Both the position numbers and the translations under genes were made by a program. DNA of 35,208 nucleotides from Acidisphaera sp. L21 (lineage in GTDB: Bacteria > Pseudomonadota > Alphaproteobacteria > Acetobacterales > Acetobacteraceae): the NCBI RefSeq assembly GCF_009765685.1, contig NZ_LMUY01000045.1, positions 100,245 to 135,452 of the forward strand, read 5' to 3'. Below are positions 1 through 6,604 of this stretch, one piece after another. Under the pieces are notes generated by a model. That model was not told the DNA's origin, did not search any database, and worked only from the letters and a program-made list of their open reading frames with translations. The number at the start of each line of letters is the position of its first letter. Position 1 is the first letter of the stretch.

Positions 1-2
1 CG

Positions 3-674
3 CGGCCTGCCGCCCAGGGGACGCGCATCGACATGGCGGCCACGTTGCGGGCGGGGCTGCGGCATGGCGGGGAGTTGGTGGATCTGGCCCGGGCCGAGCG
101 AACTGTGCGGCCGCCGCCGCTGGTGGTGCTGTGCGACATTTCCGGGTCGATGGGGCGGTATGCGCAGATCCTGCTGCACTTCCTGCACGCAGTGGCCAAT
201 GACCGGGACCGGGTGAGCGTGTTCCTGTTCGGGACACGGCTGACCAACATCACCCGGCAGCTGCGGCATCGTGACCCGGAGGCGGCGTTTGCCGCGGTGT
301 CCGCACTGGTGCCGGATTGGTCGGGCGGGACGCGCATCGGCGACACCATCGCGCAATTCAACCGGCAATGGGCCAAGCGCGTGCTGGGCCAGGGGGCGGT
401 GGTGCTGCTGGTCACGGACGGGCTGGACCGCGCCGGGGCGGACGGGCTGCCGGAGGCGATGGACCGGCTGCATAAATCCTGCCGGCGGCTGATTTGGCTG
501 AACCCCCTGTTGCGCTGGGACGGGTTCGAACCGAAGTCTCAGGGCATACGCGCCATGCTGCCGCATGTGGACGAGTTCCGCCCTGTCCATAACATCGCTA
601 GCCTGCGCGCGCTGATCACCTCGCTATCCCGCCCGGCCCCGGTGCGGGGTCGCCTGCAGGAGTTCGCCGCATGA
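3..674 (+). CDS. CoxE-like VWA domain protein (5' end outside window)
   Basis: This is the C-terminal part of a CoxE-type protein. The reading frame is open from base 3, and the first in-frame ATG (base 33) is inside a conserved stretch, so the true start is upstream of the window. A von Willebrand A domain follows with the MIDAS metal site DISGSMG and a second acidic turn at LLVTDGLDRAG. CoxE proteins are cytoplasmic partners of the MoxR-type AAA+ ATPase CoxD and are needed to mature molybdenum hydroxylases such as CO dehydrogenase or xanthine-dehydrogenase-like enzymes. The stop overlaps the next start (ATGA), so translation is probably coupled to the xdhC genes. CoxD and the structural enzyme subunits would be expected upstream, outside the window. 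Family assignment is confident; the client enzyme is unknown. Confidence 0.85.
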   Translation, partial: RPAAQGTRIDMAATLRAGLRHGGELVDLARAERTVRPPPLVVLCDISGSMGRYAQILLHFLHAVANDRDRVSVFLFGTRLTNITRQLRHRDPEAAFAAVSALVPDWSGGTRIGDTIAQFNRQWAKRVLGQGAVVLLVTDGLDRAGADGLPEAMDRLHKSCRRLIWLNPLLRWDGFEPKSQGIRAMLPHVDEFRPVHNIASLRALITSLSRPAPVRGRLQEFAA

Positions 675-991
675 CCGAAGCCGAAGATATTCTTTCCATC
701 GCCGCCGGGTGGGCCCGTGAGGGCGAGAAGGTGGCGCTGGCCACCGTGACGGAGACGTGGGGCAGTTCGCCTCGGCCGCCGGGCAGCCAGATGGCGATCA
801 CGGCCTCGGGGCGCATGGCCGGGTCGGTGAGCGGCGGGTGCATCGAGGGCGCAGTGGCGGAGGCGGCGCAGGCGACCATAGCCGGGGCGCCGCCGCAATT
901 GCTGGATTTCGGTATCACCGACGAGCGGGCGTGGGAGGTCGGGCTGGCCTGCGGCGGGAAGTTGAAGGTGTTCGTGGAGGCGCTGGCATGA
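671..991 (+). CDS. XdhC/CoxI family protein, N-terminal domain only
   Basis: A 106-residue protein equal to the N-terminal XdhC_CoxI domain. It carries the typical run of an early E-x-WGSSPRPPG segment, followed by the SGGCIEGAV motif. XdhC-type proteins bind molybdenum cofactor, protect it during sulfuration and insert it into xanthine-dehydrogenase-family enzymes. In most bacteria this domain is fused to a Rossmann-like C-terminal domain; here that half is a separate gene beginning at 988 with an ATGA overlap. The start is the ATG that overlaps the stop of the CoxE-like gene. The clean overlaps at both ends argue for a real split gene, not a frameshift error. Confidence 0.88.
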   Translation: MTEAEDILSIAAGWAREGEKVALATVTETWGSSPRPPGSQMAITASGRMAGSVSGGCIEGAVAEAAQATIAGAPPQLLDFGITDERAWEVGLACGGKLKVFVEALA

Positions 992-1668
992 GGCAGTCCG
1001 TGCTGGAGGCCGTCCAGGCCGCCCGGCTGGATGGCAAGCCGGTGGTGCTGGCGACGCGGCTGCCGGACGGGGAGCAGGTGTTGCTGCCCGATACCGCCTA
1101 CCCGGCGCTGAGCGAGGCGGCGGGCAAAGCGCTGGGCAGTGAGAAGAGCGGCGTGCACGAGGTGGATGGGGCCACCTGGTTTCTGCACGCGTATAACCCG
1201 CCGGCGCGGATCGTCATCGTGGGGGCGGTGCATATCGCACAGGCACTGGTGCCGCTGGCGGTGCAACTGGCGTATGGGATTACGGTGGTTGATCCCCGGC
1301 GGTCGTTCGCGAGTGAGGAGCGGTTTCCCAACGTCGCCATCTCGAACGAATGGCCGGATGACGCGATGGATGCGCTGCGGCCGGATAGCCGAACGGCCAT
1401 CGTTACCCTGACGCACGACCCGAAGCTGGATGACCCGGCGCTGGACCGGGCGTTGAAGTCGGATGCGTTCTATATCGGGGCGCTCGGCAGCCGGAAGACG
1501 CATGCCAAGCGGCTGGAGCGGCTGCGCGAGTTGGGGCATGGCGACGATGCGCTGGCGCGGATCCGTGGGCCGGTGGGGTTGAACATCGGCGCGGTGACGG
1601 CGCCGGAGATCGCGTTGTCGGTGCTGGCGGAGATCGTGGCGGTGCGGCGCGGCGGCGCGCTCGCGTGA
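988..1668 (+). CDS. XdhC family protein, C-terminal Rossmann-like domain
   Basis: A 226-residue protein corresponding to the C-terminal half of XdhC. After a short N-terminal segment, IVIVGAVHIAQAL forms the beta-alpha-beta nucleotide-fold motif of the family. Further on, VTLTHDPKLDDPAL and YIGALGSRKTHAKRLERL are the conserved signature blocks, and RGPVGLNIGAVTAPEIALS closes the domain. The role is molybdenum cofactor handling for a molybdenum hydroxylase, together with the product of the preceding gene. The ATG overlaps the previous stop (ATGA). An upstream in-frame ATG at 757 exists, but it would overlap the N-terminal gene in another frame and adds no family sequence. The stop overlaps the next GTG start. 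Confidence 0.88.
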   Translation: MRQSVLEAVQAARLDGKPVVLATRLPDGEQVLLPDTAYPALSEAAGKALGSEKSGVHEVDGATWFLHAYNPPARIVIVGAVHIAQALVPLAVQLAYGITVVDPRRSFASEERFPNVAISNEWPDDAMDALRPDSRTAIVTLTHDPKLDDPALDRALKSDAFYIGALGSRKTHAKRLERLRELGHGDDALARIRGPVGLNIGAVTAPEIALSVLAEIVAVRRGGALA

Positions 1669-3269
1669 TTTTCGGGCCGACTGCGCTGGATGACGCCGAA
1701 GGGGCCGTGCTGGTGCATACCCATCGCGTGCCGGGTCGCGTGCTCAAGAAGGGGTTGGTGCTGGATGCGGCGGCGATTGCCGGGCTGCGCGCCGCCGGGC
1801 TGGACCCGGTGGTGGCGGCGCGGTTGGAGGCTGGGGATGTGGGCGAGGACGCGGCGGCGCGGCGGATTGCCACCGCCTTGCTCGGCCCGGGGCTGACGGC
1901 GACCCGCGCTGCGACCGGCCGGGTGAATCTGACGGCGACCACGGCGGGGCTGCTGCTGGCCGACCGGGATCGCATCGATGCCGTGAACGCGGTGGACGAG
2001 GCGGTGACGGTGGCAACGCTGCCCAATTCCACTCCGGTGACGGCCGGGGAAATGGTGGCAACGATCAAGATCATCCCGTTCGCGGTCCCGGGCTGCACCA
2101 TGAATGCGGCACTGGAGGCCTGCGCGGGCGGGGCGATGCGGGTGTTGCCGTGGCAGCCGCGCCGGGTGGGGCTGGTGCTGACCACGCTGCCGGGGCTGAA
2201 GCCCTCCGTTATCGAGGGCACGGTGGCGGCGACCGAGACGCGCGTGCTGGGGGTGGGCGGGATATTGCTGCCGCCGCTGCAATGCCCGCATCGGACGGAG
2301 CCGATCGCCGCCGCTCTGCGAAGCCTGCTGGAAGATGGGGCCGATTTGCTGCTGATCGCCGGTGCCTCGGCCGTGGTGGACCGGCGGGATGTCGGGCCGG
2401 CCGGGATCGTGGCGGCGGGCGGGGAGATCCTTCATTTCGGCATGCCCGTGGACCCGGGCAATCTGATCTGCCTGGGGCGGATCGGCGATATTCCGGCGCT
2501 GGTGCTGCCGGGCTGCGCGCGCAGCCCGAAGCCGAACGGGATCGACCTGGTGCTGCACCGCTTGGCGACGGGCCTGCCGGTGACGGGCAACACGATCGCC
2601 CGAATGGGTGTTGGTGGGCTGCTGAAGGACGTCACGGCGCGGCCCCTGCCCCGCGCCCGCGCCACCGCCGGGGCGACCCCGCATGGTGTGGCGGCCGTGA
2701 TTCTGGCCGCTGGTCAATCCAGCCGGATGGCGCCACGGCATAAACTACTGGTGGCGGATTCCACCGGGCGGGCCATGGTTGCCCGCGTGGTGGACGGCGT
2801 GTTGGCCAGCCGGGCGCGACCGGTGTTGGTCGTGACGGGACACCGGGAGGACGAAGTCCGGGCGGCGCTCGCGGGGCGACCGGTCCAGTTCGTCACGGCG
2901 CCCGACTTTGCGGCGGGGTTGTCCGCCAGCCTGCGCGCCGGGTTGGCGGCGATGCCGGCGACGGCTGCCGCGGCGCTGGTGGTGCTGGGCGACATGCCCC
3001 TGGTGACCGCCGCCACGATCGACCGGCTGGTTGACACGTACGACCCGGATGAGGGTCGCACCATCGTGGTGCCCAGCCACGACGGCGAGTTCGGCAACCC
3101 CGTCCTGTGGGACCGGCGCTACTTCCCGGCCATGATGGCGTTGACGGGCGACAAGGGTGCGCGATCGCTGTTGCGGCAGCATGGCGAGGCCGTGGCCGAA
3201 GTGGCCGTCGATGACACAGTGTTGCGCGATTTCGACACTGCGGACAGCTTGCTGGATCTGCCTGGGTGA
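1665..3269 (+). CDS. Molybdopterin-binding domain / MobA-like nucleotidyltransferase fusion
   Basis: A 534-residue two-part protein. Residues about 1-330 resemble the MoeA/MogA-type molybdopterin-binding region; LLLIAGASAV and the stretch GMPVDPGNL to LPGCARSPKPNG are the recognisable fold elements. From about residue 340 a MobA/MocA-type NTP transferase begins with VILAAGQSSRMAPRHK, the nucleotide-binding loop and basic residues, followed by VVLGDMPLV and GNPVLW. MocA-like enzymes attach CMP to molybdenum cofactor, giving the form used by xanthine-dehydrogenase-family enzymes, which fits the XdhC/CoxE neighbours. The GTG start overlaps the XdhC stop (GTGA), making this the last gene of a four-gene coupled run. 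The N-terminal domain may act in metal insertion or as a cofactor sensor; that part is inference. Confidence 0.85.
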   Translation: MIFGPTALDDAEGAVLVHTHRVPGRVLKKGLVLDAAAIAGLRAAGLDPVVAARLEAGDVGEDAAARRIATALLGPGLTATRAATGRVNLTATTAGLLLADRDRIDAVNAVDEAVTVATLPNSTPVTAGEMVATIKIIPFAVPGCTMNAALEACAGGAMRVLPWQPRRVGLVLTTLPGLKPSVIEGTVAATETRVLGVGGILLPPLQCPHRTEPIAAALRSLLEDGADLLLIAGASAVVDRRDVGPAGIVAAGGEILHFGMPVDPGNLICLGRIGDIPALVLPGCARSPKPNGIDLVLHRLATGLPVTGNTIARMGVGGLLKDVTARPLPRARATAGATPHGVAAVILAAGQSSRMAPRHKLLVADSTGRAMVARVVDGVLASRARPVLVVTGHREDEVRAALAGRPVQFVTAPDFAAGLSASLRAGLAAMPATAAAALVVLGDMPLVTAATIDRLVDTYDPDEGRTIVVPSHDGEFGNPVLWDRRYFPAMMALTGDKGARSLLRQHGEAVAEVAVDDTVLRDFDTADSLLDLPG

Positions 3270-3334
3270 CATGGGGCGGGGGGCAGTCCATCTTCAGGTT
3301 CAACACCTGCATATCGTTCCCCCGGAGCCCCCCA

Positions 3335-3676
3335 ATGTTTCGCGCCGCCCTGCCCGCCCTGCTCGTGCTGCTTGCCGGCTGCACGTCGTCGTCATCGTCG
3401 TCGCCCAGCGCCGTCAACCGGTCCAACGTCGCGGCCGTGGCATCCTGCCGTGCCAGCACCAACCAGGCCTTCGACCGACAGAACCGCTACCTGATCTCGG
3501 AGCGGGACCAGACCGCTTCGCCCTTCTCCATGAACGGTAATCCCGGCGTTACGACCCGTGGACTGACGGATAAGTACGACTACGACAACGCGTTGCAATC
3601 CTGCCTGGCGGCGTCTTCCTCGCCGCAGAATGCCAACACGGCTGCCACCGTTTCGGGCGGTGCGCCGGTGCGCTAG
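3335..3676 (+). CDS. Small putative lipoprotein
   Basis: A 113-residue protein with a lipoprotein signal peptide: MFRAALPALLVLLAGC, with the lipobox LLAGC placing the lipidated cysteine at residue 16. The mature protein begins with a serine run and is polar, with two further cysteines (SCRAS and QSCLA) that could form a disulfide. No domain is recognised. The ATG has a GGAG ribosome site about 9 bases upstream. An earlier in-frame GTG inside the previous stop region would place sequence ahead of the signal peptide and was not chosen. Probably anchored to a membrane facing the periplasm. Confidence 0.7.
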   Translation: MFRAALPALLVLLAGCTSSSSSSPSAVNRSNVAAVASCRASTNQAFDRQNRYLISERDQTASPFSMNGNPGVTTRGLTDKYDYDNALQSCLAASSSPQNANTAATVSGGAPVR

Positions 3677-3689
3677 CAGCTGCTTCGAT

Positions 3690-3715
3690 CCAGGGCGGGT
3701 TTGAGCCCGCCCTGG
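3690..3715 (+). terminator. Perfect 10-bp hairpin, possible terminator
   Basis: The arms CCAGGGCGGG and CCCGCCCTGG enclose the loop TTTGAG, 13 bases after the lipoprotein stop. No T-run follows, so it may be a weak or Rho-assisted terminator, or an mRNA 3'-end stabiliser. A second perfect hairpin starts 12 bases further on. Confidence 0.5.
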
Positions 3716-3727
3716 GCGCTGCTACAA

Positions 3728-3755
3728 AGCGCTCTCCCGCCACAAGGAGAGCGCT
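3728..3755 (+). promoter_or_regulatory. Hairpin that encloses the ribosome binding site of the RidA gene
   Basis: AGCGCTCTCC and GGAGAGCGCT are perfectly complementary (10 bp) around an 8-base loop, CGCCACAA. The Shine-Dalgarno sequence AAGGAG (3744-3749) starts in the loop and continues into the 3' arm, three bases before the ATG at 3759. If folded, the hairpin would hide the ribosome site, as in RNA thermometers and other translational switches. The pairing is seen directly; a regulatory role is inferred. Confidence 0.5.
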
Positions 3756-3758
3756 CAC

Positions 3759-4109
3759 ATGAGCAAGATCATCCGGACCGATTCCAACAAGGTTCTGTCC
3801 AAAGCCGTTGAATATCATAACTTCGTCTACCTGGCCGGGATGACGGCGGACGATACGTCGCAAGACATCACGGGCCAGACCACTCAGGTGCTGGCGGCCA
3901 TCGACAAGGCGCTCGAGGTGCATGGCACGGACAAGACCCGGATGCTGCAGGCGCAGATCTGGGTGAAAGACATCCGCGACCGCGACGCGATGAACAAGGT
4001 GTGGATTGCCTGGGTTCCCGAAGGCGGCGCCCCGGCCCGCGCCTGCGTCGAGGCTAGCATGGCGGATCCCCGCCTGCTGGTCGAGATCATGATCACGGCT
4101 TGTAAATAA
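3759..4109 (+). CDS. RidA family protein (YjgF/YER057c/UK114)
   Basis: A 116-residue, full-length member of the RidA family, small trimeric cytoplasmic proteins. Canonical RidA hydrolyses reactive enamine/imine intermediates such as 2-aminoacrylate released by PLP enzymes. The fold signatures are YHNFVYLAGM near the N-terminus, a central amphipathic helix (TTQVLAAIDKALEVHG), and PARACVEA near residue 95-100, which contains the arginine that binds the substrate carboxylate. This arginine supports deaminase-type activity, although other Rid subfamilies have different roles. It has its own strong AAGGAG ribosome site, which lies in a hairpin. No operon partner is evident. Confidence 0.88.
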   Translation: MSKIIRTDSNKVLSKAVEYHNFVYLAGMTADDTSQDITGQTTQVLAAIDKALEVHGTDKTRMLQAQIWVKDIRDRDAMNKVWIAWVPEGGAPARACVEASMADPRLLVEIMITACK

Positions 4110-4135
4110 GTCAGTAACTTACAGACGACGTGCCC

Positions 4136-4175
4136 GATGGAATCGCGTCGATTTTACCATCGATGCGGTTCCATC
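4136..4175. repeat. Long imperfect inverted repeat downstream of the RidA gene
   Basis: GATGGAATCGCGTCGAT (4136-4152) and ATCGATGCGGTTCCATC (4159-4175) form a 17-bp stem with a 6-base loop. Only two positions deviate from Watson-Crick pairing and both would be G-U in RNA on the + strand. No T-run follows. It could be a 3'-end structure of the RidA transcript or a REP-like element. Confidence 0.55.
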
Positions 4176-4215
4176 ACGACCGCGTGAATAGGATTGTAGT
4201 CCGAAAATGTGACGT

Positions 4216-4265
4216 GCAACCTGTCTCAGCGCGTCAGTTTTCGACAGGCGTTGCAACAAACTGAC
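4216..4265 (+). promoter_or_regulatory. Two interleaved inverted repeats in the leader of the CHAP gene
   Basis: GCAACCTGTC (4216-4225) pairs with GACAG-gc-GTTGC (4243-4254), with a 2-base bulge. GTCAGTTT (4233-4240) pairs perfectly with AAACTGAC (4258-4265). The order A-B-A'-B' means the two stems can form a pseudoknot or compete as alternative folds. The CHAP gene starts 74 bases further on. The rest of the 230-base gap holds no gene that I can see. Function is unknown. Confidence 0.4.
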
Positions 4266-4339
4266 ATAGTTGGGTTGCCTTCCTCACGGCCCTGTTGCTA
4301 CCGACCCTCACGACTTGGTGAACTCATGAGGGAGTCGAT

Positions 4340-5287
4340 ATGACCGCAGCCGGCCAATTCCGGGTTCTTGCCCTCGGCGCTGCCTTTATCCTCAGCCTTG
4401 GGGGCGTGGCTCAAGCCCGGTCCCATGCAGGACATGGGGCTCATCAGGGGGGCCGTGCCCAGCCGGTTCGGTCTTTTGGACATTCGGCGTCTTCCAACCA
4501 CCATTCCGGCGGTCGCGCCGAAGCGATGCCGATCGTGTTCAGCGCCGGGCGCCATAACGGCCAGCGCTTCGCGATGGAGCGGGTCGTCACCACCGGGCGC
4601 CACGGCGGCCACAGCCGCGGCGCTCGTGTCAGCTACGAGCGCTATGCAAGCTTCAGCACGGGCCATAGCGGCGGCGGACTGCAATGCGTCACCTTTGCCC
4701 GTGCCGATTCGGGCATCGAACTCTCTGGCAATGCCAATACGTGGTGGGATAACGCCGCTGGGGTCTACCAGCGCGGCGCCCGGCCCGAGGCCGGCAGCGT
4801 GCTGAACTTCCGCGCCAATGGCTCGATGCGGATGGGCCACGTGGCCGTCGTGAACCAGGTCGTGAACAGCCGCACGATCGAGATCGATCACGCCAACTGG
4901 GGCGGCCCGGGCGCGGTGCGCGGCGGCATCAGCCGTGACATCTCCGTGGTCGACGTGTCCCCCGGCAACGACTGGAGCGCGGTGCGCGTCGGCCTGGGCC
5001 ATAGCGGGGAATACGGCAGCATCTACCCGACGTTCGGCTTCATCTATAACCGCCCGGACCGTGGCACAATGGTCGCGTCCAACGACCGCAGCGCTCCGAT
5101 GCCCGCGCTGAACCCGGCACCGCGCGACCTGCGTGGCGGCGTGGTCAATGCTTCCTACGACGAGGTGGCCGAGGCGCCCGACAGCCCGGTGCCGACGCTG
5201 AGCCATCGCTTGAGCCGCCACGGTCGCCACGCCTCGGTGATCCCGTCTCACCACCACAGCAGCACGTCGCGGCACCACCACCGCTAA
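4340..5287 (+). CDS. Secreted CHAP-domain protein, putative peptidoglycan amidase/peptidase
   Basis: A 315-residue exported protein. A Sec signal peptide covers roughly residues 1-26 (hydrophobic core LALGAAFILSLGGV, then AQA). A His/Gly-rich linker follows to about residue 110. The CHAP domain has the nucleophile in GLQCVTFAR (Cys116), the general base in MGHVAVV (His167) and the third site in IEIDHANWGG, the standard Cys-His-Asn/Asp order. CHAP enzymes cut peptidoglycan cross-bridges or the amide to muramic acid, so a periplasmic role in wall remodelling is likely. The C-terminal 60 residues are low-complexity and end in a His-rich tail (HHHSSTSRHHHR), unusual and possibly metal-binding. 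A terminator follows. The start is the ATG after GGGAG. Confidence 0.82.
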   Translation: MTAAGQFRVLALGAAFILSLGGVAQARSHAGHGAHQGGRAQPVRSFGHSASSNHHSGGRAEAMPIVFSAGRHNGQRFAMERVVTTGRHGGHSRGARVSYERYASFSTGHSGGGLQCVTFARADSGIELSGNANTWWDNAAGVYQRGARPEAGSVLNFRANGSMRMGHVAVVNQVVNSRTIEIDHANWGGPGAVRGGISRDISVVDVSPGNDWSAVRVGLGHSGEYGSIYPTFGFIYNRPDRGTMVASNDRSAPMPALNPAPRDLRGGVVNASYDEVAEAPDSPVPTLSHRLSRHGRHASVIPSHHHSSTSRHHHR

Positions 5288-5354
5288 GGCAGACGCCCAC
5301 CCGCCCCTGGCTGTGCCGGGGCGGCCTACGGTTCACCACCGTCGAATCGCGTTC

Positions 5355-5392
5355 CAAAGGCTCTTTCCCTCGTTGGGGAAAGGGCCTTTTTC
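5355..5392 (+). terminator. Rho-independent terminator after the CHAP gene
   Basis: AAAGGCTCTTTCCC pairs with GGGAAAGGGCCTTT (one T-G pair) around a short TCGTTG loop, followed by a T-run. It lies about 70 bases after the stop. The A-rich left side could also give weaker termination for the convergent chromate-transporter genes. Confidence 0.85.
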
Positions 5393-5451
5393 ATTTGGGT
5401 CAGGCGGGAACGGGCTGTTGGAAACGGCAACCAGCGAACCGATCATGGATT

Positions 5452-5467
5452 ATCGCCACGTGGCGAT
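5452..5467. repeat. 16-bp perfect palindrome between convergent genes
   Basis: ATCGCCACGTGGCGAT is fully self-complementary with no loop. It lies in the gap between the CHAP terminator and the 3' end of the chromate-transporter operon, an unusual place for a promoter operator. It may be a protein-binding site. The rest of this 229-base gap shows no gene. Confidence 0.45.
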
Positions 5468-5516
5468 GACCCAAAGATCTCGCAAAAACAGATCATTACA
5501 GAACGATTATGCGGCT

Positions 5517-6035
5517 TTACGCCAACAACGCGCCTGCCACCGCGCCGATCGCTAGCATGGCGAGGGGGTGCATTTTGGTGAGGGTGAGCACGGCTGCGGT
5601 GACCAGGGTGATGCCGGCGGTGACGAGGCCGTGGGTTGTGGAGGAGGCCAGCAGCGCAGCGCCGGCGCCCACCAGTCCTACCGTGACCGGCACCAGCCCG
5701 GCCTGGACCACCCGGCGCCATGCCCGCTCCCGGAACCGGTGCCATAACTGGACGGTGCTAAAGGTCAGTACACTGGAGGGGCCGATCATGCCCACGGTTG
5801 CTACGATGGCGCCGGGTAGGCCGGCGACGCGCCAGCCGATGAGCGTGGACACCATCATGTTGGGGCCAGGCGCGGCCTGGGCCAGGGCGAACAGGGCAGC
5901 GAAGGTGGTGCGGTCCATGTAGCGATGGACGTCCACTACCTGACGCTGCATCTCCGGCAGGGTTGGGGCGACGCCGCCCACCGCCAGGACCGAGAGTTGG
6001 CCGAAGATGCCCAGCAAATGGCCAAGCTCGCTCAT
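5517..6035 (-). CDS. Chromate transporter ChrA, C-terminal half protein
   Basis: A 172-residue membrane protein of the short-chain CHR family. The duplicated ChrA signature appears as FGQLSVLAVGGVAPTLPEM near the N-terminus and FALAQAAPGPNMM about 50 residues in. Several hydrophobic segments follow (for example LVPVTVGLVGAGAALLASS and the C-terminal LAMLAIGAVAGALLA). The long form of ChrA is one chain with two homologous halves; here each half is a gene, as in paired short-chain CHR systems whose two proteins work together in the inner membrane as a chromate exporter. The ATG overlaps the stop of the N-terminal half gene (ATGA). Substrate could be another oxyanion. Confidence 0.85.
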   Translation of the reverse strand: MSELGHLLGIFGQLSVLAVGGVAPTLPEMQRQVVDVHRYMDRTTFAALFALAQAAPGPNMMVSTLIGWRVAGLPGAIVATVGMIGPSSVLTFSTVQLWHRFRERAWRRVVQAGLVPVTVGLVGAGAALLASSTTHGLVTAGITLVTAAVLTLTKMHPLAMLAIGAVAGALLA

Positions 6036-6604
6036 GCGGGGAACCGCCGGCAGATCAGGATGCTCAGCGGCGCCATGATCACCATGGTCGGCAGCAGCGG
6101 CAGGCGCAGCAGGGCGATGGCGGCGAAGGCAACCAGGGCGATGACGATGCCGGCCCAATGCCGTTGCAGGGGTGAGGCGATCTTCACCGCCATCGCCACC
6201 ACCAGGCCGGACGCTGCCGCCGCCAGCCCGGCGAAGCCGTGGGCCACGATCGGGATGCCGCCGTAGCGCTGATACAGGCCGCCCAGCCCGATCACGATCA
6301 TCATCGGCGCCACCAACAGGCCCAGCACGCAAACCAGGCTGCCAACAACGCCGCGCGCACGGGCACCCATGGCGATCGACAGGTTGATGACGTTCGGCCC
6401 GGGCAGGAACTGGCACAGCGCCAGCATGTCGTTGAACTCGGCACTGCTGACCCAGCGGCGCTGGTCCACCATCATCCGCCGGGCCCAGGGCAGCACACCG
6501 CCGAAGCCGACGATGCCGATGCCGAAGAAACCGACGAACAGGCTCGCCAACCCCGGCGCCGAAAGCTCAGGCGCCGGGGTTGGAACGGTCGGCGCCTCAG
6601 GCAT
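6032..6604 (-). CDS. Chromate transporter ChrA, N-terminal half protein
   Basis: A 190-residue short-chain CHR protein. [19 protein letters not shown] and the following [20 protein letters not shown] are the two hallmark blocks, and about five hydrophobic segments follow. It forms the first half of a two-gene chromate transporter. The chosen ATG is preceded by GAGG at 5-8 bases and overlaps the stop of the upstream MFS gene by 8 bases, so the three genes form one transcript. Another in-frame ATG lies 15 bases upstream. Linkage to an organic-acid-type MFS carrier, not to a ChrB or sulfur regulator, leaves the physiological substrate open. Confidence 0.85.
   Translation of the reverse strand: MPEAPTVPTPAPELSAPGLASLFVGFFGIGIVGFGGVLPWARRMMVDQRRWVSSAEFNDMLALCQFLPGPNVINLSIAMGARARGVVGSLVCVLGLLVAPMMIVIGLGGLYQRYGGIPIVAHGFAGLAAAASGLVVAMAVKIASPLQRHWAGIVIALVAFAAIALLRLPLLPTMVIMAPLSILICRRFPA

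Noticed and set aside
671-1668. XdhC as a single gene broken by a frameshift
   Set aside because: The break falls exactly at the domain boundary with a clean ATGA overlap, the same junction type used by the other genes of the operon.
1470-2741. A 423-codon frame antisense to the XdhC/MobA-like genes
   Set aside because: The composition is His/Arg/Gln-rich without domains, as expected opposite a GC-rich coding strand.
4298-5281. A 327-codon frame antisense to the CHAP gene
   Set aside because: It is a mirror of the CHAP codons (Val/Ala/His-rich, no domain), while the CHAP frame has a signal peptide and catalytic residues.
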